From: Caryophanales bacterium
Lineage (GTDB): Bacteria; Bacillota_I; Bacilli_A; RF39; UBA660
Direction of reading: 5' to 3'
Assembly: GCA_016291995.1 (NCBI GenBank)
Contig: JAEEZV010000061.1
Span: forward strand, 1-39,214
Length of the DNA: 39,214 nt
Made by a program: the position numbers and the translations under genes. A model generated the notes under the pieces. The model did no database searches. It saw only the letters and a list, made by a program, of their open reading frames with translations, and was not told the origin of the DNA. Every line of letters starts with the position of its first letter. Position 1 is the first letter of the stretch. Below are positions 14,775 to 24,283 of this stretch, in pieces.

Positions 14775-16307
14775 TTATTTCTCTATTCTCATAAACAAAG
14801 GCTTTGCCTCATTAAGTTTAGTACCATTTTTGTATTTACCAAATTCTTTAGTACTATCATAATCGTTAATATCCGTATTTAATTGACTAAATATACTACT
14901 TGCTGTATCTGGTAAATATGCTTGTAAGTATACAGAGGCTATCCTAATAGATTCAACCAAATTATATAATACTGTAGCTAATCGATCCTTTTTCGTATCA
15001 GCTTTTGCTAATACCCATGGTTCTGTCTCATCAATATATTTATTACATCTACGATAAACATCTAAAATATTTTCAAGTGAATCAGCTATTCTAAATTTAG
15101 AAATATTATCTTCGACTTTACTATTCAAATCCAATACTTCTTTTATTAAATCTTTATCGATTTCTTCAGATACATTTCTATTTTCTATGATGCCATCAAA
15201 ATATTTATTAGCCATACCAATCGTTCTATTTACTAAATTACCTAAAACATTTGCTAAGTTAGTATTGATTGCATCAATTAATAAATCTTCTGTATATGTA
15301 CCATCTGAAGCAAAAGGCATTTCATGAATCATATAAAATCTCACTGCATCAACACCGTATTTATTTACTAAATCATCAGCATATACAATATTACCTTTTG
15401 ACTTGCTCATCTTATCAGTACCAAACAAAAGCCATGGATGACCAAATATACGTTTTGGCATTGGAAGACCCAACGCATGTAACATAATTGGCCAATAAAT
15501 AGTATGAAATCTAAGAATATCCTTACCAATTAAATGAACATCTGCTGGCCAATAGTCTTTAAAAGCTTGACTACTTTCACCATTAGGATTATAACCTAAA
15601 AAAGTAATATAATTTGACAGTGCATCAATCCAAACGTATATAACATGTTTATCATTAAAAGTTACTGGTACACCCCAATTAAAACTAGTTCTAGAAACAC
15701 ATAAATCTTGTAATCCTGGTTTAATAAAATTATTCATAATTTCATTTTTTCTAGATTCTGGTTCAATAAATCCTGGATGCTCTTCAATATATTCTTCTAA
15801 CCATTTTGAATATTTACTCATCTTAAAGAAATATGCCTCTTCACATTCTTCGTGAACTTCTCTTCCACAATCAGGACACTTTCCATCTACTAACTGCGAT
15901 TCTGTCCAAAATGATTCACATGGCGTACAATATAAACCTTTATATTTATCTAAATAAATATCACCTTGTTTATATAATTTTTCAAATATTTCTTGAACAA
16001 TCTTCTTATGTTCCTTATCAGTTGTTCTTACAAATTTTGTATAGCTAGTATTCATTACATCCCAAATCTTTTTAATTTCACTAGCCTTTTCATCAACATA
16101 TTCCTGTGGACTAATATTTGCTTCTTTTGCCTTACCTTCTATCTTTTGTCCATGTTCATCAGTACCAGTTTGAAAATATACATCATATCCACATAGTCTT
16201 TTATATCTTGCAATAACATCCGCTAAAACTACTTCATAAGTATTACCAATATGTGGCTTACTAGATGCATATGCTATTGCTGTACTAATATAATATTTTT
16301 TATCCAT
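14775..16307 (-). CDS. metG: Methionyl-tRNA synthetase
   Basis: A class I synthetase that charges tRNA-Met. HIGN (the HIGH motif) is at 19-22 and KMSKS at 299-303. A zinc knuckle has Cys127, 130, 144 and 147, in the single four-Cys form. The anticodon-binding helical bundle follows to the end. With 510 aa it lacks the C-terminal EMAP-like tRNA-binding domain found in Bacillus MetRS (about 660 aa). A T-box leader precedes it, and SD GGAGGG lies seven bases before the ATG. The hypothetical gene at 14423 is downstream in the same unit. Confidence 0.97.
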   Translation of the reverse strand: MDKKYYISTAIAYASSKPHIGNTYEVVLADVIARYKRLCGYDVYFQTGTDEHGQKIEGKAKEANISPQEYVDEKASEIKKIWDVMNTSYTKFVRTTDKEHKKIVQEIFEKLYKQGDIYLDKYKGLYCTPCESFWTESQLVDGKCPDCGREVHEECEEAYFFKMSKYSKWLEEYIEEHPGFIEPESRKNEIMNNFIKPGLQDLCVSRTSFNWGVPVTFNDKHVIYVWIDALSNYITFLGYNPNGESSQAFKDYWPADVHLIGKDILRFHTIYWPIMLHALGLPMPKRIFGHPWLLFGTDKMSKSKGNIVYADDLVNKYGVDAVRFYMIHEMPFASDGTYTEDLLIDAINTNLANVLGNLVNRTIGMANKYFDGIIENRNVSEEIDKDLIKEVLDLNSKVEDNISKFRIADSLENILDVYRRCNKYIDETEPWVLAKADTKKDRLATVLYNLVESIRIASVYLQAYLPDTASSIFSQLNTDINDYDSTKEFGKYKNGTKLNEAKPLFMRIEK

Positions 16308-16319
16308 ATTATCCCTCCT

Positions 16320-16534
16320 AAATAAAAAAATAAGCTAGCACACTAAGGACGACATTGCCGCGGTACCACCTTATTTTATAATCTAAAATTATACACTCAA
16401 AGCTATAACGTAACTACCGTTTAATAAATTAAATAGCTCCAGAACCATTTATAATAATCTCCTTATCTATTTACACCAACCATAGACTCTCTATAAATTA
16501 TAATTATTACTCATTCCTTCTTCGCATCAAAATC
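16320..16534 (-). promoter_or_regulatory. T-box leader (methionine) upstream of metG
   Basis: The minus strand carries the T-box sequence AAGGTGGTACCGCGG followed by CAATGTCGTCC at about 16340-16371. In the 5' part are the AGAGAG and GGTTGGTG elements of stem I (about 16470-16492). A candidate Met specifier ATG lies at 16448-16446, followed by GGTTCTGGAGC. The terminator is formed by AAAATAAG pairing with CTTATTTTTTT near 16325-16335. Uncharged tRNA-Met would stabilise the antiterminator and allow metG transcription. Class is certain; the exact specifier placement is inferred. Confidence 0.93.
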
Positions 16535-16540
16535 ATATTA

Positions 16541-16569
16541 AGTATAACATAACTATATCGAAAAAACAA
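16541..16569 (-). promoter_or_regulatory. Promoter of the metG T-box transcript
   Basis: TTGTTT at 16569-16564, a 17-base spacer and TATACT at 16546-16541 preceded by TGT (extended -10) on the minus strand. Confidence 0.6.
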
Positions 16570-16580
16570 TAAAAAAAGGA

Positions 16581-17108
16581 CTAAGATATGAAATAATTAC
16601 CTAGCATATTAGCTAAAATCATTCCTAACTTTTCCTCTTGTTCTAACATTGGATTAATTAATGAAAGAATAATTACCGAACCAATTGAATCACCATTATT
16701 AATAATTGTTGCAAAAGTATAGTAGCCATATTCACTATTCCCTGGACTTATCTCTATTTCACTTTTCTTCCTTAAAGTAAAATTTTCTCTTCTTTCTATC
16801 ATGTTTTCTATATTCTCACTTATCGGTTTATCTAAATATTTCTTTTGTAAATTACCAGATATTGCAACTACTCTATCTGTATCTGTCACTATAACATTAT
16901 ATTTTAGTACCTGATAAAAACTTTCTGCATACAACGTAGCCATATCTATTGCATTCTCTATCTGTGAATATTTTCTTAAATTAATATTTTCTCCATCTAT
17001 TAATATCTCTAAATTATCACCATTTTTTATTCTCAAACTTCTTCTAATTTCCTTAGGAATAACAATTCTTCCAAGTTCATCAATTCTTCTTATTATACCA
17101 GCAGCCAT
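16581..17108 (-). CDS. spoVT: Stage V sporulation protein T (SpoVT)
   Basis: SpoVT is a forespore regulator that modulates sigma-G-dependent genes. The N-terminal swapped-hairpin AbrB domain reads AAGIIRRIDELGRIVIPKEI then RRSLRIKNGDNLEI; the C-terminal part from about residue 55 is the GAF-like domain, with VIVTDTDRVVAISG and GDSIGSVIILS. The ATG at 17108 (175 aa) is chosen because GGAGGAG five bases upstream forms the SD; an earlier ATG at 17120 would have that SD inside the coding region. A sigma-G-like promoter lies just upstream. It follows mfd, as in Bacillus. Confidence 0.95.
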   Translation of the reverse strand: MAAGIIRRIDELGRIVIPKEIRRSLRIKNGDNLEILIDGENINLRKYSQIENAIDMATLYAESFYQVLKYNVIVTDTDRVVAISGNLQKKYLDKPISENIENMIERRENFTLRKKSEIEISPGNSEYGYYTFATIINNGDSIGSVIILSLINPMLEQEEKLGMILANMLGNYFIS

Positions 17109-17127
17109 CTTCTCCTCCATTCATAAT

Positions 17128-17156
17128 TATTATGCTTATTTAATAAATATATATAC
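17128..17156 (-). promoter_or_regulatory. Candidate sigma-G/sigma-F promoter of spoVT
   Basis: CATAATA at 17134-17128 fits the forespore -10 (CATnmTA) fully. GTATA at 17156-17152, 17 bases upstream, fits GMATR at 4 of 5. Bacillus spoVT is transcribed by sigma-G. AT-rich sequence makes chance matches possible. Confidence 0.5.
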
Positions 17157-17179
17157 AAAAAAAGAGCTATTTGCTCTTT
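17157..17179 (-). terminator. Terminator of the dnaX-mfd operon
   Basis: Stem AAAGAGC / GCTCTTT with a five-base loop and a T-run on the minus strand, overlapping the mfd stop. Confidence 0.85.
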
Positions 17180-20100
17180 ATTATTTCTTTAACTTTTATT
17201 AGTATAGCTAATAAATACATTAAATAATGCTTTGTAAGTCCTTCTTTTTCAAGAATAATATGAATAGACTTATTCTTGTAATTTAACTTAAAATTATGAT
17301 TAATTTTATATGATTCATAGAATAACTCATCACCCTTAATTTTATTGCTAACTTCACCCGGTAATATTATCTCTACATTTTTAGGATTATCAAATACCTC
17401 TGTAATACCTAATTCCTTAGCCATATGAGAAAACCATTCTTCATACATATATACCGTAATTTCATCATTAATCTTACCAAAACGATCTTCGAGTTCTTCC
17501 TTAACTTTACAAAACTTATCATAACTATCTACTTCATTTATTTTTTTATGAATAAGAATTTTAATATCCTCATCACCAACATAATCAGATGAAATATGTG
17601 TAGTGACATTAAGTAATGGCTTTTCATTCTTAACTTCTTCAGTTTCTTCAGGTACTTCTTCTCCTTTAGATTTACTAATAGCTTCATTTAACATCTTTAA
17701 ATATAAATCTATTCCAACAGTATCAATAAATCCCGATTGTTCTCTACCAAGAATATCTCCAGCACCTCTTATTGATAAATCTCTCATAGCTATTTTAAAA
17801 CCACTACCAAGTTCTGTAAATTCCTTAATAGTATCTAATCTTTTTATCGCTAAATCATTTAAAAACTTATGTTTATCGTACATTAAATAAGCATATCCTA
17901 TTTTATTACTACGTCCTATTCTACCTCTTATTTGATATAGTTGTGATAAACCAAATCTATCGGCATCAATAATAATCAAGGTATTAACATTAGGTATATC
18001 AATACCCGTTTCAATAATGGTTGTACATACCAAAACATTAAACTTTCCATGAATAAACTCATTCATTTTTTTCTCTAGTTGATCTTTAGTCATTTGCCCA
18101 TGAGCAAAATCTATCTTAGCTTCTGGTACTAATCTACTTATCTCCGATACTTTATTTTGTATTTTTTCAACGCTATTATATAGAATAAACACTTGACCAT
18201 TACGTGACAATTCCTTATATATTGCATCCTTTATAACAATATTTGATTCTTCCAAAACATATGTCTGAATTGGATATCGTTCCTTTGGTGGAGTTTCAAT
18301 CAAAGCAAGACTCCTAATACCTGTTAAACTCATTTGAAGTGTTCTAGGTATTGGGGTAGCTGACAAAGTTAAAACATCGACAGTTGCTTTATATTTTTTT
18401 ATTTTTTCCTTATGTGTTACACCAAATCTTTGTTCTTCATCTATGATAAGTAATCCTAAGTCTTTATATTCAATATCATCTGATAAAAGCCTGTGTGTCC
18501 CAAAAATAATATCTATTCTACCGGCTTTCAAATCTTCAAGTATCTGCTTTTGTTTTGATGTATCAACAAATCTGTTGATAAGTGCAATATTAACCGGAAA
18601 TGTTTTAAATCTTTCCTTAGCTGATTCATATTGTTGATTAGATAGAATAGTCGTAGGACATAAATATGCTACCTGTTTTCCATCATTAACAGCTTTAAAT
18701 ATTGCTCTAAAAGCAACTTCCGTCTTACCATAACCAACATCACCACACAAAAGCATATCCATTGGTTCAGGTTTTTCCATTTCCTTTTTGACAAGTTCGA
18801 CAGCTCTAATTTGATCTGGTGTCTCCGTATATACAAACTCACTATCAAATACTGCTTGATTTTCATCGTCTTTACTGTATGCATAACCTGATGTTGATTT
18901 TCTTAAAGCGGATACTTTAATTAAATCACCAGCAATACTCTCTAATTTTTCACGGACTTTGGTTTTCTTCTTTTGCCAACTATCATTAGACAAACTATTT
19001 AACTTTACACCAACACCATCTTTACCAGTAAATTTACTAATTCGATCGATATTTTCAACAGGAATATATAAAACGTCACCATCGGCATATTCTAGTTTCA
19101 AATAATCTTTCTGAAGTCCTGACTTAGTAAGTGTTTCTAGTCCTCTATATATACCTATTCCAAACATTTCATGAACAACATAGTCACCATCATTAATATT
19201 TGTAATAGATTGTACCCTAGTACCAAGTTTATATCTACTCTTATATTTAATTACCTCTTCAGTCTGACCAAGCAAATCGTTTCTACCTAAAACAACATAA
19301 TTATCATAAATAAATCCTTCGTACACATTTTTATTTAATAAATTAATTTTTCCTTTAATTATGTTATTTTCTCTTGCTAAAACAATATCCTCTATCTCTA
19401 AATATTTAACAATTCTCTTAGCGCTCTCTTTATTTGGAATACATAAAATTATCGTATATCCCTTTGATACATAATCTAACAAGTCTTTTTTTATAACATT
19501 ATAGTCTCCGTTATACTTATTAATTTTCGTATAACTATATCTAATACTCTTATGCTTACTATTAATATCATCATCAAAATGATAATAATATATTTCTTTA
19601 CTTCCAGTAATACGCGTAAATTCATGCATGTAATGTGTTTCTAATTCACTTTCATTATCACGATCATATTCAAGTATAGAATCTACCAATAATGAATAAC
19701 TATTAAGTAATGTATTATAGTCAAAATAACATATAATTCCGTTATCTAAATAATCTGATATCATCGATACATCACTTAAATAGTTTGGTAAATATTTTTG
19801 TTTTCTAATTACACTTTCATCATATTTATCTAATACAAACTCAGTAAATGGATAAATTGTTACTTCATCTATTTCTTTCGTAGATAATTGTGTATCTATA
19901 TCAAAATACTTAATTGAATCTATTGTATCTCCCCATAGTTCAATTCTAACAGCACTCTCAAAAGAAGTAGGAAAAATATCGATAACATATCCCCTAACAC
20001 CTATTTTACCTGTGCCATTTACAAGTGACTCTCTCTCGTATCCTAAATTATATAAATCATCTAACAGTTTATCTCTATCTATTTCCATTCCTTTAGACAA

Positions 20101-20481
20101 AGTTATTTTTGATTTTTGCCACAATTTCTTACTTGGCAAATACCTAAGTGATCCCATTAAATTTGTAACAACAATATATTTAGATGAATCACTAAGAACA
20201 TTCAAAGTATTAATTCTTTCCGTTTTAAATTCTGGACTGATTGCTATTGCTTCACTAGTTAAAAAATCATCCATTGGAAAAAATAATACTTTATCAGTAT
20301 AATTAAGCAAAGTTTGATATAACAAATTAGCCACATATGTACTACTAGCAACGACTAAAACACCCTTATTATTTCTAATAAAAGTGTCATAAATATTTAT
20401 ACAAGTAAGTTCATTACTAAGTCCGGTTACATTGTAACAATCCAACTCAGTATTCTTAAATAAATTATCAAAAAAATTCAT
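17167..20481 (-). CDS. mfd: Transcription-repair coupling factor Mfd
   Basis: Mfd removes RNA polymerase stalled at DNA lesions and recruits UvrA. Domain order over 1104 aa: UvrB-like N-terminal region, RNA polymerase-interaction domain (GDYVVHEMFGIGIYRGLETL then YLKLEYADGDVLYIPV), RecG-like translocase with Walker A GDVGYGKTE near residue 580 and DEEQRFGV, the helicase half with TIIETGIDIPNVNTLII and QLYQIRGRIGRS, and the C-terminal TRCF domain. The ATG follows the pth stop by one base with GAGGGA as SD. It is the last gene of the dnaX operon. Confidence 0.97.
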   Translation of the reverse strand: MNFFDNLFKNTELDCYNVTGLSNELTCINIYDTFIRNNKGVLVVASSTYVANLLYQTLLNYTDKVLFFPMDDFLTSEAIAISPEFKTERINTLNVLSDSSKYIVVTNLMGSLRYLPSKKLWQKSKITLSKGMEIDRDKLLDDLYNLGYERESLVNGTGKIGVRGYVIDIFPTSFESAVRIELWGDTIDSIKYFDIDTQLSTKEIDEVTIYPFTEFVLDKYDESVIRKQKYLPNYLSDVSMISDYLDNGIICYFDYNTLLNSYSLLVDSILEYDRDNESELETHYMHEFTRITGSKEIYYYHFDDDINSKHKSIRYSYTKINKYNGDYNVIKKDLLDYVSKGYTIILCIPNKESAKRIVKYLEIEDIVLARENNIIKGKINLLNKNVYEGFIYDNYVVLGRNDLLGQTEEVIKYKSRYKLGTRVQSITNINDGDYVVHEMFGIGIYRGLETLTKSGLQKDYLKLEYADGDVLYIPVENIDRISKFTGKDGVGVKLNSLSNDSWQKKKTKVREKLESIAGDLIKVSALRKSTSGYAYSKDDENQAVFDSEFVYTETPDQIRAVELVKKEMEKPEPMDMLLCGDVGYGKTEVAFRAIFKAVNDGKQVAYLCPTTILSNQQYESAKERFKTFPVNIALINRFVDTSKQKQILEDLKAGRIDIIFGTHRLLSDDIEYKDLGLLIIDEEQRFGVTHKEKIKKYKATVDVLTLSATPIPRTLQMSLTGIRSLALIETPPKERYPIQTYVLEESNIVIKDAIYKELSRNGQVFILYNSVEKIQNKVSEISRLVPEAKIDFAHGQMTKDQLEKKMNEFIHGKFNVLVCTTIIETGIDIPNVNTLIIIDADRFGLSQLYQIRGRIGRSNKIGYAYLMYDKHKFLNDLAIKRLDTIKEFTELGSGFKIAMRDLSIRGAGDILGREQSGFIDTVGIDLYLKMLNEAISKSKGEEVPEETEEVKNEKPLLNVTTHISSDYVGDEDIKILIHKKINEVDSYDKFCKVKEELEDRFGKINDEITVYMYEEWFSHMAKELGITEVFDNPKNVEIILPGEVSNKIKGDELFYESYKINHNFKLNYKNKSIHIILEKEGLTKHYLMYLLAILIKVKEIIKSK

Positions 20482-20482
20482 G

Positions 20483-21052
20483 CTATCCCTCTTGTATCTT
20501 ATTATTATATTTACCCATTAATAAATCTTTAGGAATGCTAACAAAATCAGTAACCAAATCATTAAGCTTAGTAAAATTATTTTTAATTAATTTTAGTTCA
20601 GTTGTTGAAAATTTACCTAAAACATAGTCCTTAGTATCAATATTCTTATTTTTAGATACCCCTATTTTAAGTCTCATAAATTCCTTACTTTTTAAATTAC
20701 TGATAATATTTTTAATTCCATTATGTCCACCATCACCATGATTATATTGAAGTTTATAACTACCAAGCACCATATCGATATCATCTTGAATAATCAAAAC
20801 ATCTTCAAGATTAATCTTATAAAAACTTACATATTTACGTACCACTTCACCAGACAAATTCATAAATGATAATGGCTTAATAAACAAAACTCTTTGATTA
20901 TCAATTTCTGTTTCATACTCTAATGCATTAAATTTCTTATTTAATGTATATTTTTTACTATCTGTAATAGAATCTAAAAACATATAACCTATATTATGTC
21001 TTGTTTTTTCATATTCCTTTCCTGGATTTCCAAGTCCCACAATTAGCTTCAT
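20483..21052 (-). CDS. pth: Peptidyl-tRNA hydrolase (Pth/SpoVC)
   Basis: Pth releases tRNA from peptidyl-tRNA drop-off products. Motifs: MKLIVGLGNPGKEYEKTRHN (catalytic His of TRHN), KPLSFMNLSGE, IIQDDIDM and GDGGHNGIKNI. The ATG at 21052 gives 189 aa, the family length; an ATG one codon earlier (21055) is equally possible with the SD GGGGAG. A longer frame back to 21172 would overlap rsmI by over 100 bases and has no homologous extension. In Bacillus pth and mfd are also neighbours. Confidence 0.95.
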   Translation of the reverse strand: MKLIVGLGNPGKEYEKTRHNIGYMFLDSITDSKKYTLNKKFNALEYETEIDNQRVLFIKPLSFMNLSGEVVRKYVSFYKINLEDVLIIQDDIDMVLGSYKLQYNHGDGGHNGIKNIISNLKSKEFMRLKIGVSKNKNIDTKDYVLGKFSTTELKLIKNNFTKLNDLVTDFVSIPKDLLMGKYNNKIQEG

Positions 21053-21056
21053 CATA

Positions 21057-21890
21057 TCATCTCCCCTCGTGATATTCCTTATATACTTCTCCCTTAGGTA
21101 TCTTTCTTTCCTTTGCAACTCTCTTAATTGCATCCATACTAGATAAACCACTTTTAATATATCTATCGACACATTCTACAATAGGTGTATCGTCTATAAT
21201 TTTATCACTATTTGCCTCAACTACAATTACAAATTCACCCTTTACATCTATTGTCTCTAATGCTTTGCTTATTTTACCAACATAAACCATTTCATGCAAT
21301 TTAGATATCTCTCTAGATATACTGATATTTCTATCTCCAAACACTTTAAGCATTGCCTCAAGTGTTCTCAAAATTCGATGTGGTGCCTCATAAAACACTA
21401 AAGTATACTCACTATCTTTTAACATTTCAAGTTCATCATACATCTTTTTTTCTTTACTAGATAGAAAGCCATAAAATATGAAATGCTCCGCACTTATTCC
21501 TGATGCAACAAGAGCTGGTACAAATGCTGTAGCACCAGGTAAAGCAATAACATTGTATCCTTTTTCTCTTAAATATTTTACCGTTTTATATCCTGGATCA
21601 CTAATTATTGGAGTTCCCCTATCAGTAACAATTGCTACGCTTTTATTGTTTCTTAAATATTCTAGCACTTTTTCCTTAATTGTCTCTTCATTATGATCAT
21701 CCATATGAATTAACTTCTTTTTAATTTCAAAGTGATTTAACAATTGTAACGTAATTCTCGTATCCTCAGAAAAAATTACTTCAACGTTTTTAAGAATTTC
21801 AATTGCCCTAAAAGTCATGTCGCCAAGATTTCCTATTGGTGTAGGAACAACATAAACACTAGGACTATTATCATAACTTTTTTGCCACAT
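21057..21890 (-). CDS. rsmI: 16S rRNA 2'-O-ribose C1402 methyltransferase RsmI
   Basis: A SAM-dependent tetrapyrrole-methylase-fold enzyme that methylates C1402 in the decoding centre. Seen: VYVVPTPIGNLGDMTFRAIE, VIFSEDTR, VTDRGTPIISDPG, ALPGATAFVPALVASG and FYEAPHRI. The ATG at 21890 (277 aa) has AAGGTG six bases upstream; an in-frame GTG at 21899 falls inside that SD. It starts one base after the trmN6 stop and ends in TGA, which shows that TGA is a stop in this genome. Confidence 0.96.
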   Translation of the reverse strand: MWQKSYDNSPSVYVVPTPIGNLGDMTFRAIEILKNVEVIFSEDTRITLQLLNHFEIKKKLIHMDDHNEETIKEKVLEYLRNNKSVAIVTDRGTPIISDPGYKTVKYLREKGYNVIALPGATAFVPALVASGISAEHFIFYGFLSSKEKKMYDELEMLKDSEYTLVFYEAPHRILRTLEAMLKVFGDRNISISREISKLHEMVYVGKISKALETIDVKGEFVIVVEANSDKIIDDTPIVECVDRYIKSGLSSMDAIKRVAKERKIPKGEVYKEYHEGR

Positions 21891-21891
21891 A

Positions 21892-22620
21892 TTATTCACC
21901 TTCTTGAAACATCTTTTTTATTTCAGGAACATATTCTCCCTTTTCATTATGAACAATTAATGGTGGTAATAACTTAAGATTACTCTTACCATTTTTTACT
22001 CCTTCAACAAGTACCATATTTGCATTTTTCCCTTCTTTAGGATATACAAAACGCATTTTCTTTGGTTCAATACCAAATTTCTGCATCATATTAATTATCT
22101 CAATTAGCCTCTCAGGTCTATGAACCATTGCAAAAGTACCACCATTTTTAAGTAGATAACTACTAATTTTAAGAATATCCTCTAACTTAATTAACACTTC
22201 GTGTCTTGCAATAGACTTACCATCATTATCATTAATTAAACTATTTTGTTGATATTTAAAATATGGTGGATTACATGTAACCACATCAAATGATTCTGCA
22301 TCATAAATTTTATTTAATTTATTTACATCTTCATTAATTAATTCTATTTGCTTATCCATATGATTTTCTTTTATTGATAATTTACCCATATCATAAATAT
22401 ATTTCTGTATTTCAACGCCAAAAATCCTAGCCTTTGTCCTAAAAGACATTAGCATAGGAACAGGTCCATTACCAGAACACAAATCAATTATCTTCTTATC
22501 CGTTAACTTTAACGTAACAAAATTAGCAAGTAATACTGAATCTAAAGAAAACAAGAAATAATCATCATCCTGATAAATAATTGTATTTGTAAAATTTAAC
22601 AATCTATTTTTTACCTTCAT
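21892..22620 (-). CDS. trmN6: tRNA1(Val) A37 N6-methyltransferase family protein (YabB/TrmN6)
   Basis: A class I SAM methyltransferase. SAM-binding segment IIDLCSGNGPVPMLMSFR, then IFGVEIQKYI, and the N6-adenine motif TCNPPYFK. Length of 242 aa agrees with Bacillus YabB. It lies between ricT and rsmI, as yabB does; the small GIY-YIG gene yazA that separates yabB and rsmI in Bacillus is missing. The start overlaps ricT by 17 bases and its SD is weak, which suggests translational coupling. Substrate is inferred from family. Confidence 0.85.
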   Translation of the reverse strand: MKVKNRLLNFTNTIIYQDDDYFLFSLDSVLLANFVTLKLTDKKIIDLCSGNGPVPMLMSFRTKARIFGVEIQKYIYDMGKLSIKENHMDKQIELINEDVNKLNKIYDAESFDVVTCNPPYFKYQQNSLINDNDGKSIARHEVLIKLEDILKISSYLLKNGGTFAMVHRPERLIEIINMMQKFGIEPKKMRFVYPKEGKNANMVLVEGVKNGKSNLKLLPPLIVHNEKGEYVPEIKKMFQEGE

Positions 22621-23398
22621 TACTTACTTCACACTCAACAATCTCGTTTGTTTCATTAAGTAACACTCTATATTTCTTTTTAAATACATCAACAGATATT
22701 ACCTTGCCTTCGCCATCTTTAATTTTTATTTTAGCTCCAACATCAGGTAAATCTTTCTTATATTCATTATAGTTATCATTTTCATATTTTAAACAACAAA
22801 GTAGTCTTCCACACACACCATTAATTTTTGTGGGATTTAAAGCTAAATTTTGATTTTTTGCCATATTTATAGAAACACTATCAAATTCTGTTAAAAAACT
22901 ATTACAACAAAGTTTTCTTCCACAAGGTCCTATTCCACCAATTTCTTTAGCTTTATCTCTAATTCCTACTTGTCTAAGTTCAATTCTTGTTCTAAATATT
23001 GATCCAAGATCTTTAGCAAGTTGTCTAAAATCAACCCTATCGTCTGCCAAAAACCTAAATATTAATTGCTCCCTATCAAATGTATAGCTAGCATCGATTA
23101 TTTTCATATCTAATCCATATTCTTCGATTAATTCATTACATTTTACAATTGCCTTGTCAGCATCTTTTAAATTGCTTACATATCTCTTATAGTCATTTTT
23201 AGTAGTAAGTCTAATCACTGGTTTATATTCAATTTCTGACTTAATTTCTTTTTCTGGTACTTCATATACTACTGTTCCATATTGTAATCCTTTTTCTGTT
23301 TCTACGATAACCGTAGCATTTTCATGTACATTTACATTTCCAGCATCAAAGTAATATACTTTACCATTATCACTTAATTTAACTCCAACAACTCTCAT
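22604..23398 (-). CDS. ricT: RicT (YaaT), PSP1-domain protein
   Basis: RicT, with RicA and RicF, forms an iron-sulfur complex that promotes RNase Y processing and, in Bacillus, Spo0A phosphorelay, competence and biofilm. The PSP1 domain is recognised by YYFDAGNVNVHENATVIVET, FRFLADDRVDFRQLAKDL and GIRDKAKEIGGIGPCGRKLCC. The second Cys group is NGVCGRLLCCLKYE. The ATG at 23398 (264 aa) has GGAGGT four bases before it; an upstream ATG at 23413 precedes the SD. It overlaps the holB end by 20 bases. Confidence 0.95.
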   Translation of the reverse strand: MRVVGVKLSDNGKVYYFDAGNVNVHENATVIVETEKGLQYGTVVYEVPEKEIKSEIEYKPVIRLTTKNDYKRYVSNLKDADKAIVKCNELIEEYGLDMKIIDASYTFDREQLIFRFLADDRVDFRQLAKDLGSIFRTRIELRQVGIRDKAKEIGGIGPCGRKLCCNSFLTEFDSVSINMAKNQNLALNPTKINGVCGRLLCCLKYENDNYNEYKKDLPDVGAKIKIKDGEGKVISVDVFKKKYRVLLNETNEIVECEVSNEGKK

Positions 23399-24272
23399 AA
23401 CTACCTCCAACATTTATAATCATACTGTCAATTATTGCTAACGTATTAACATTATATTTAATACTTTCCTTAGCTTCGAGTAAATAATTTAATTTAATTA
23501 TTAATTCTTCTTGATTATATTTTTTTGCTATCTTATCTAATTCATCATAGTATTCCTTGTTTTTAATATCCTTTTCTCCCAAACAAAGTTTAACCATATC
23601 ATAATACATATCAATCATTCTGTCAAAAAGAATTGTCAACTTTTCCCTATCCTTAACATTTATTTTATCAAATAAAATAGAATCTAAATCAAGAATAGTT
23701 TTATTTCCTTTTAAATTTATATTTTTAATTAATTCATAAGCCATATTTGATAATTCAGCATCATCATTCACAAAACTATCAGATGAAAATAATCTAATAA
23801 TTTGACATCTAGAAACAATCGTTGACAAAATATTATTTATATTATTTGTCATCAAAATTGCTACGACATCAGTTGAAGGTTCTTCCAAGAATTTCAACAT
23901 CGTATTTGCCGTCTCTACACGCATTTTATCTGCATCACGAATAATATAAAATCTCATATTACCCTCAATTGAACTCATAGAAAAATCATTTTGAAGTTCC
24001 AATATTTGTTGCTTTCTAATTATCATTCCATCCGGTTCTATAATACGAAGTTCGGGATAATTGCCACTTTCAATTCTATTAGACAAAATATTTATATCTA
24101 TTTTCTTATCATTATTAACTATTATTTCCTTAATAAAAGCTTGTACAATTTTTAGTGCTTCTGGATTATTATTTTCATCAAATAAATATGCATGACTAAT
24201 TTTACCATTTTTTATTTCGTTCATTAAAACGTCACATACTAATGGCTGTTGTTCTAAATACTCACTAAGCAT
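23379..24272 (-). CDS. holB: DNA polymerase III delta' subunit
   Basis: The delta' subunit of the clamp loader, which with tau/gamma and delta loads the beta clamp. The sequence has GKISHAYLF at the start of the AAA+ domain but no Walker A lysine loop, as is usual for delta'. RFYIIRDADKMRVETANTMLKFLEEPS and ILSTIVSRCQII are typical. The ATG at 24272 (297 aa) has GGGAGGTG upstream; the longer frame to 24338 would overlap bofA. Bacillus has tmk, yaaQ and yaaR between bofA/xpaC and holB; they are absent here. Confidence 0.93.
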   Translation of the reverse strand: MLSEYLEQQPLVCDVLMNEIKNGKISHAYLFDENNNPEALKIVQAFIKEIIVNNDKKIDINILSNRIESGNYPELRIIEPDGMIIRKQQILELQNDFSMSSIEGNMRFYIIRDADKMRVETANTMLKFLEEPSTDVVAILMTNNINNILSTIVSRCQIIRLFSSDSFVNDDAELSNMAYELIKNINLKGNKTILDLDSILFDKINVKDREKLTILFDRMIDMYYDMVKLCLGEKDIKNKEYYDELDKIAKKYNQEELIIKLNYLLEAKESIKYNVNTLAIIDSMIINVGGSYESCWS

Positions 24273-24283
24273 ACCGCACCTCC

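Noticed and set aside
21057..21059. Mycoplasma genetic code (TGA as tryptophan)
   Set aside because: TGA ends rsmI here and yabG at 6218-6220 at the expected family lengths, so the standard bacterial code applies.
20483..21172. A long form of Pth with 39-40 extra N-terminal residues
   Set aside because: It would overlap rsmI by 116 bases, and the conserved Pth N-terminus (MKLIVGLGNPG) begins at the internal ATG with its own SD.
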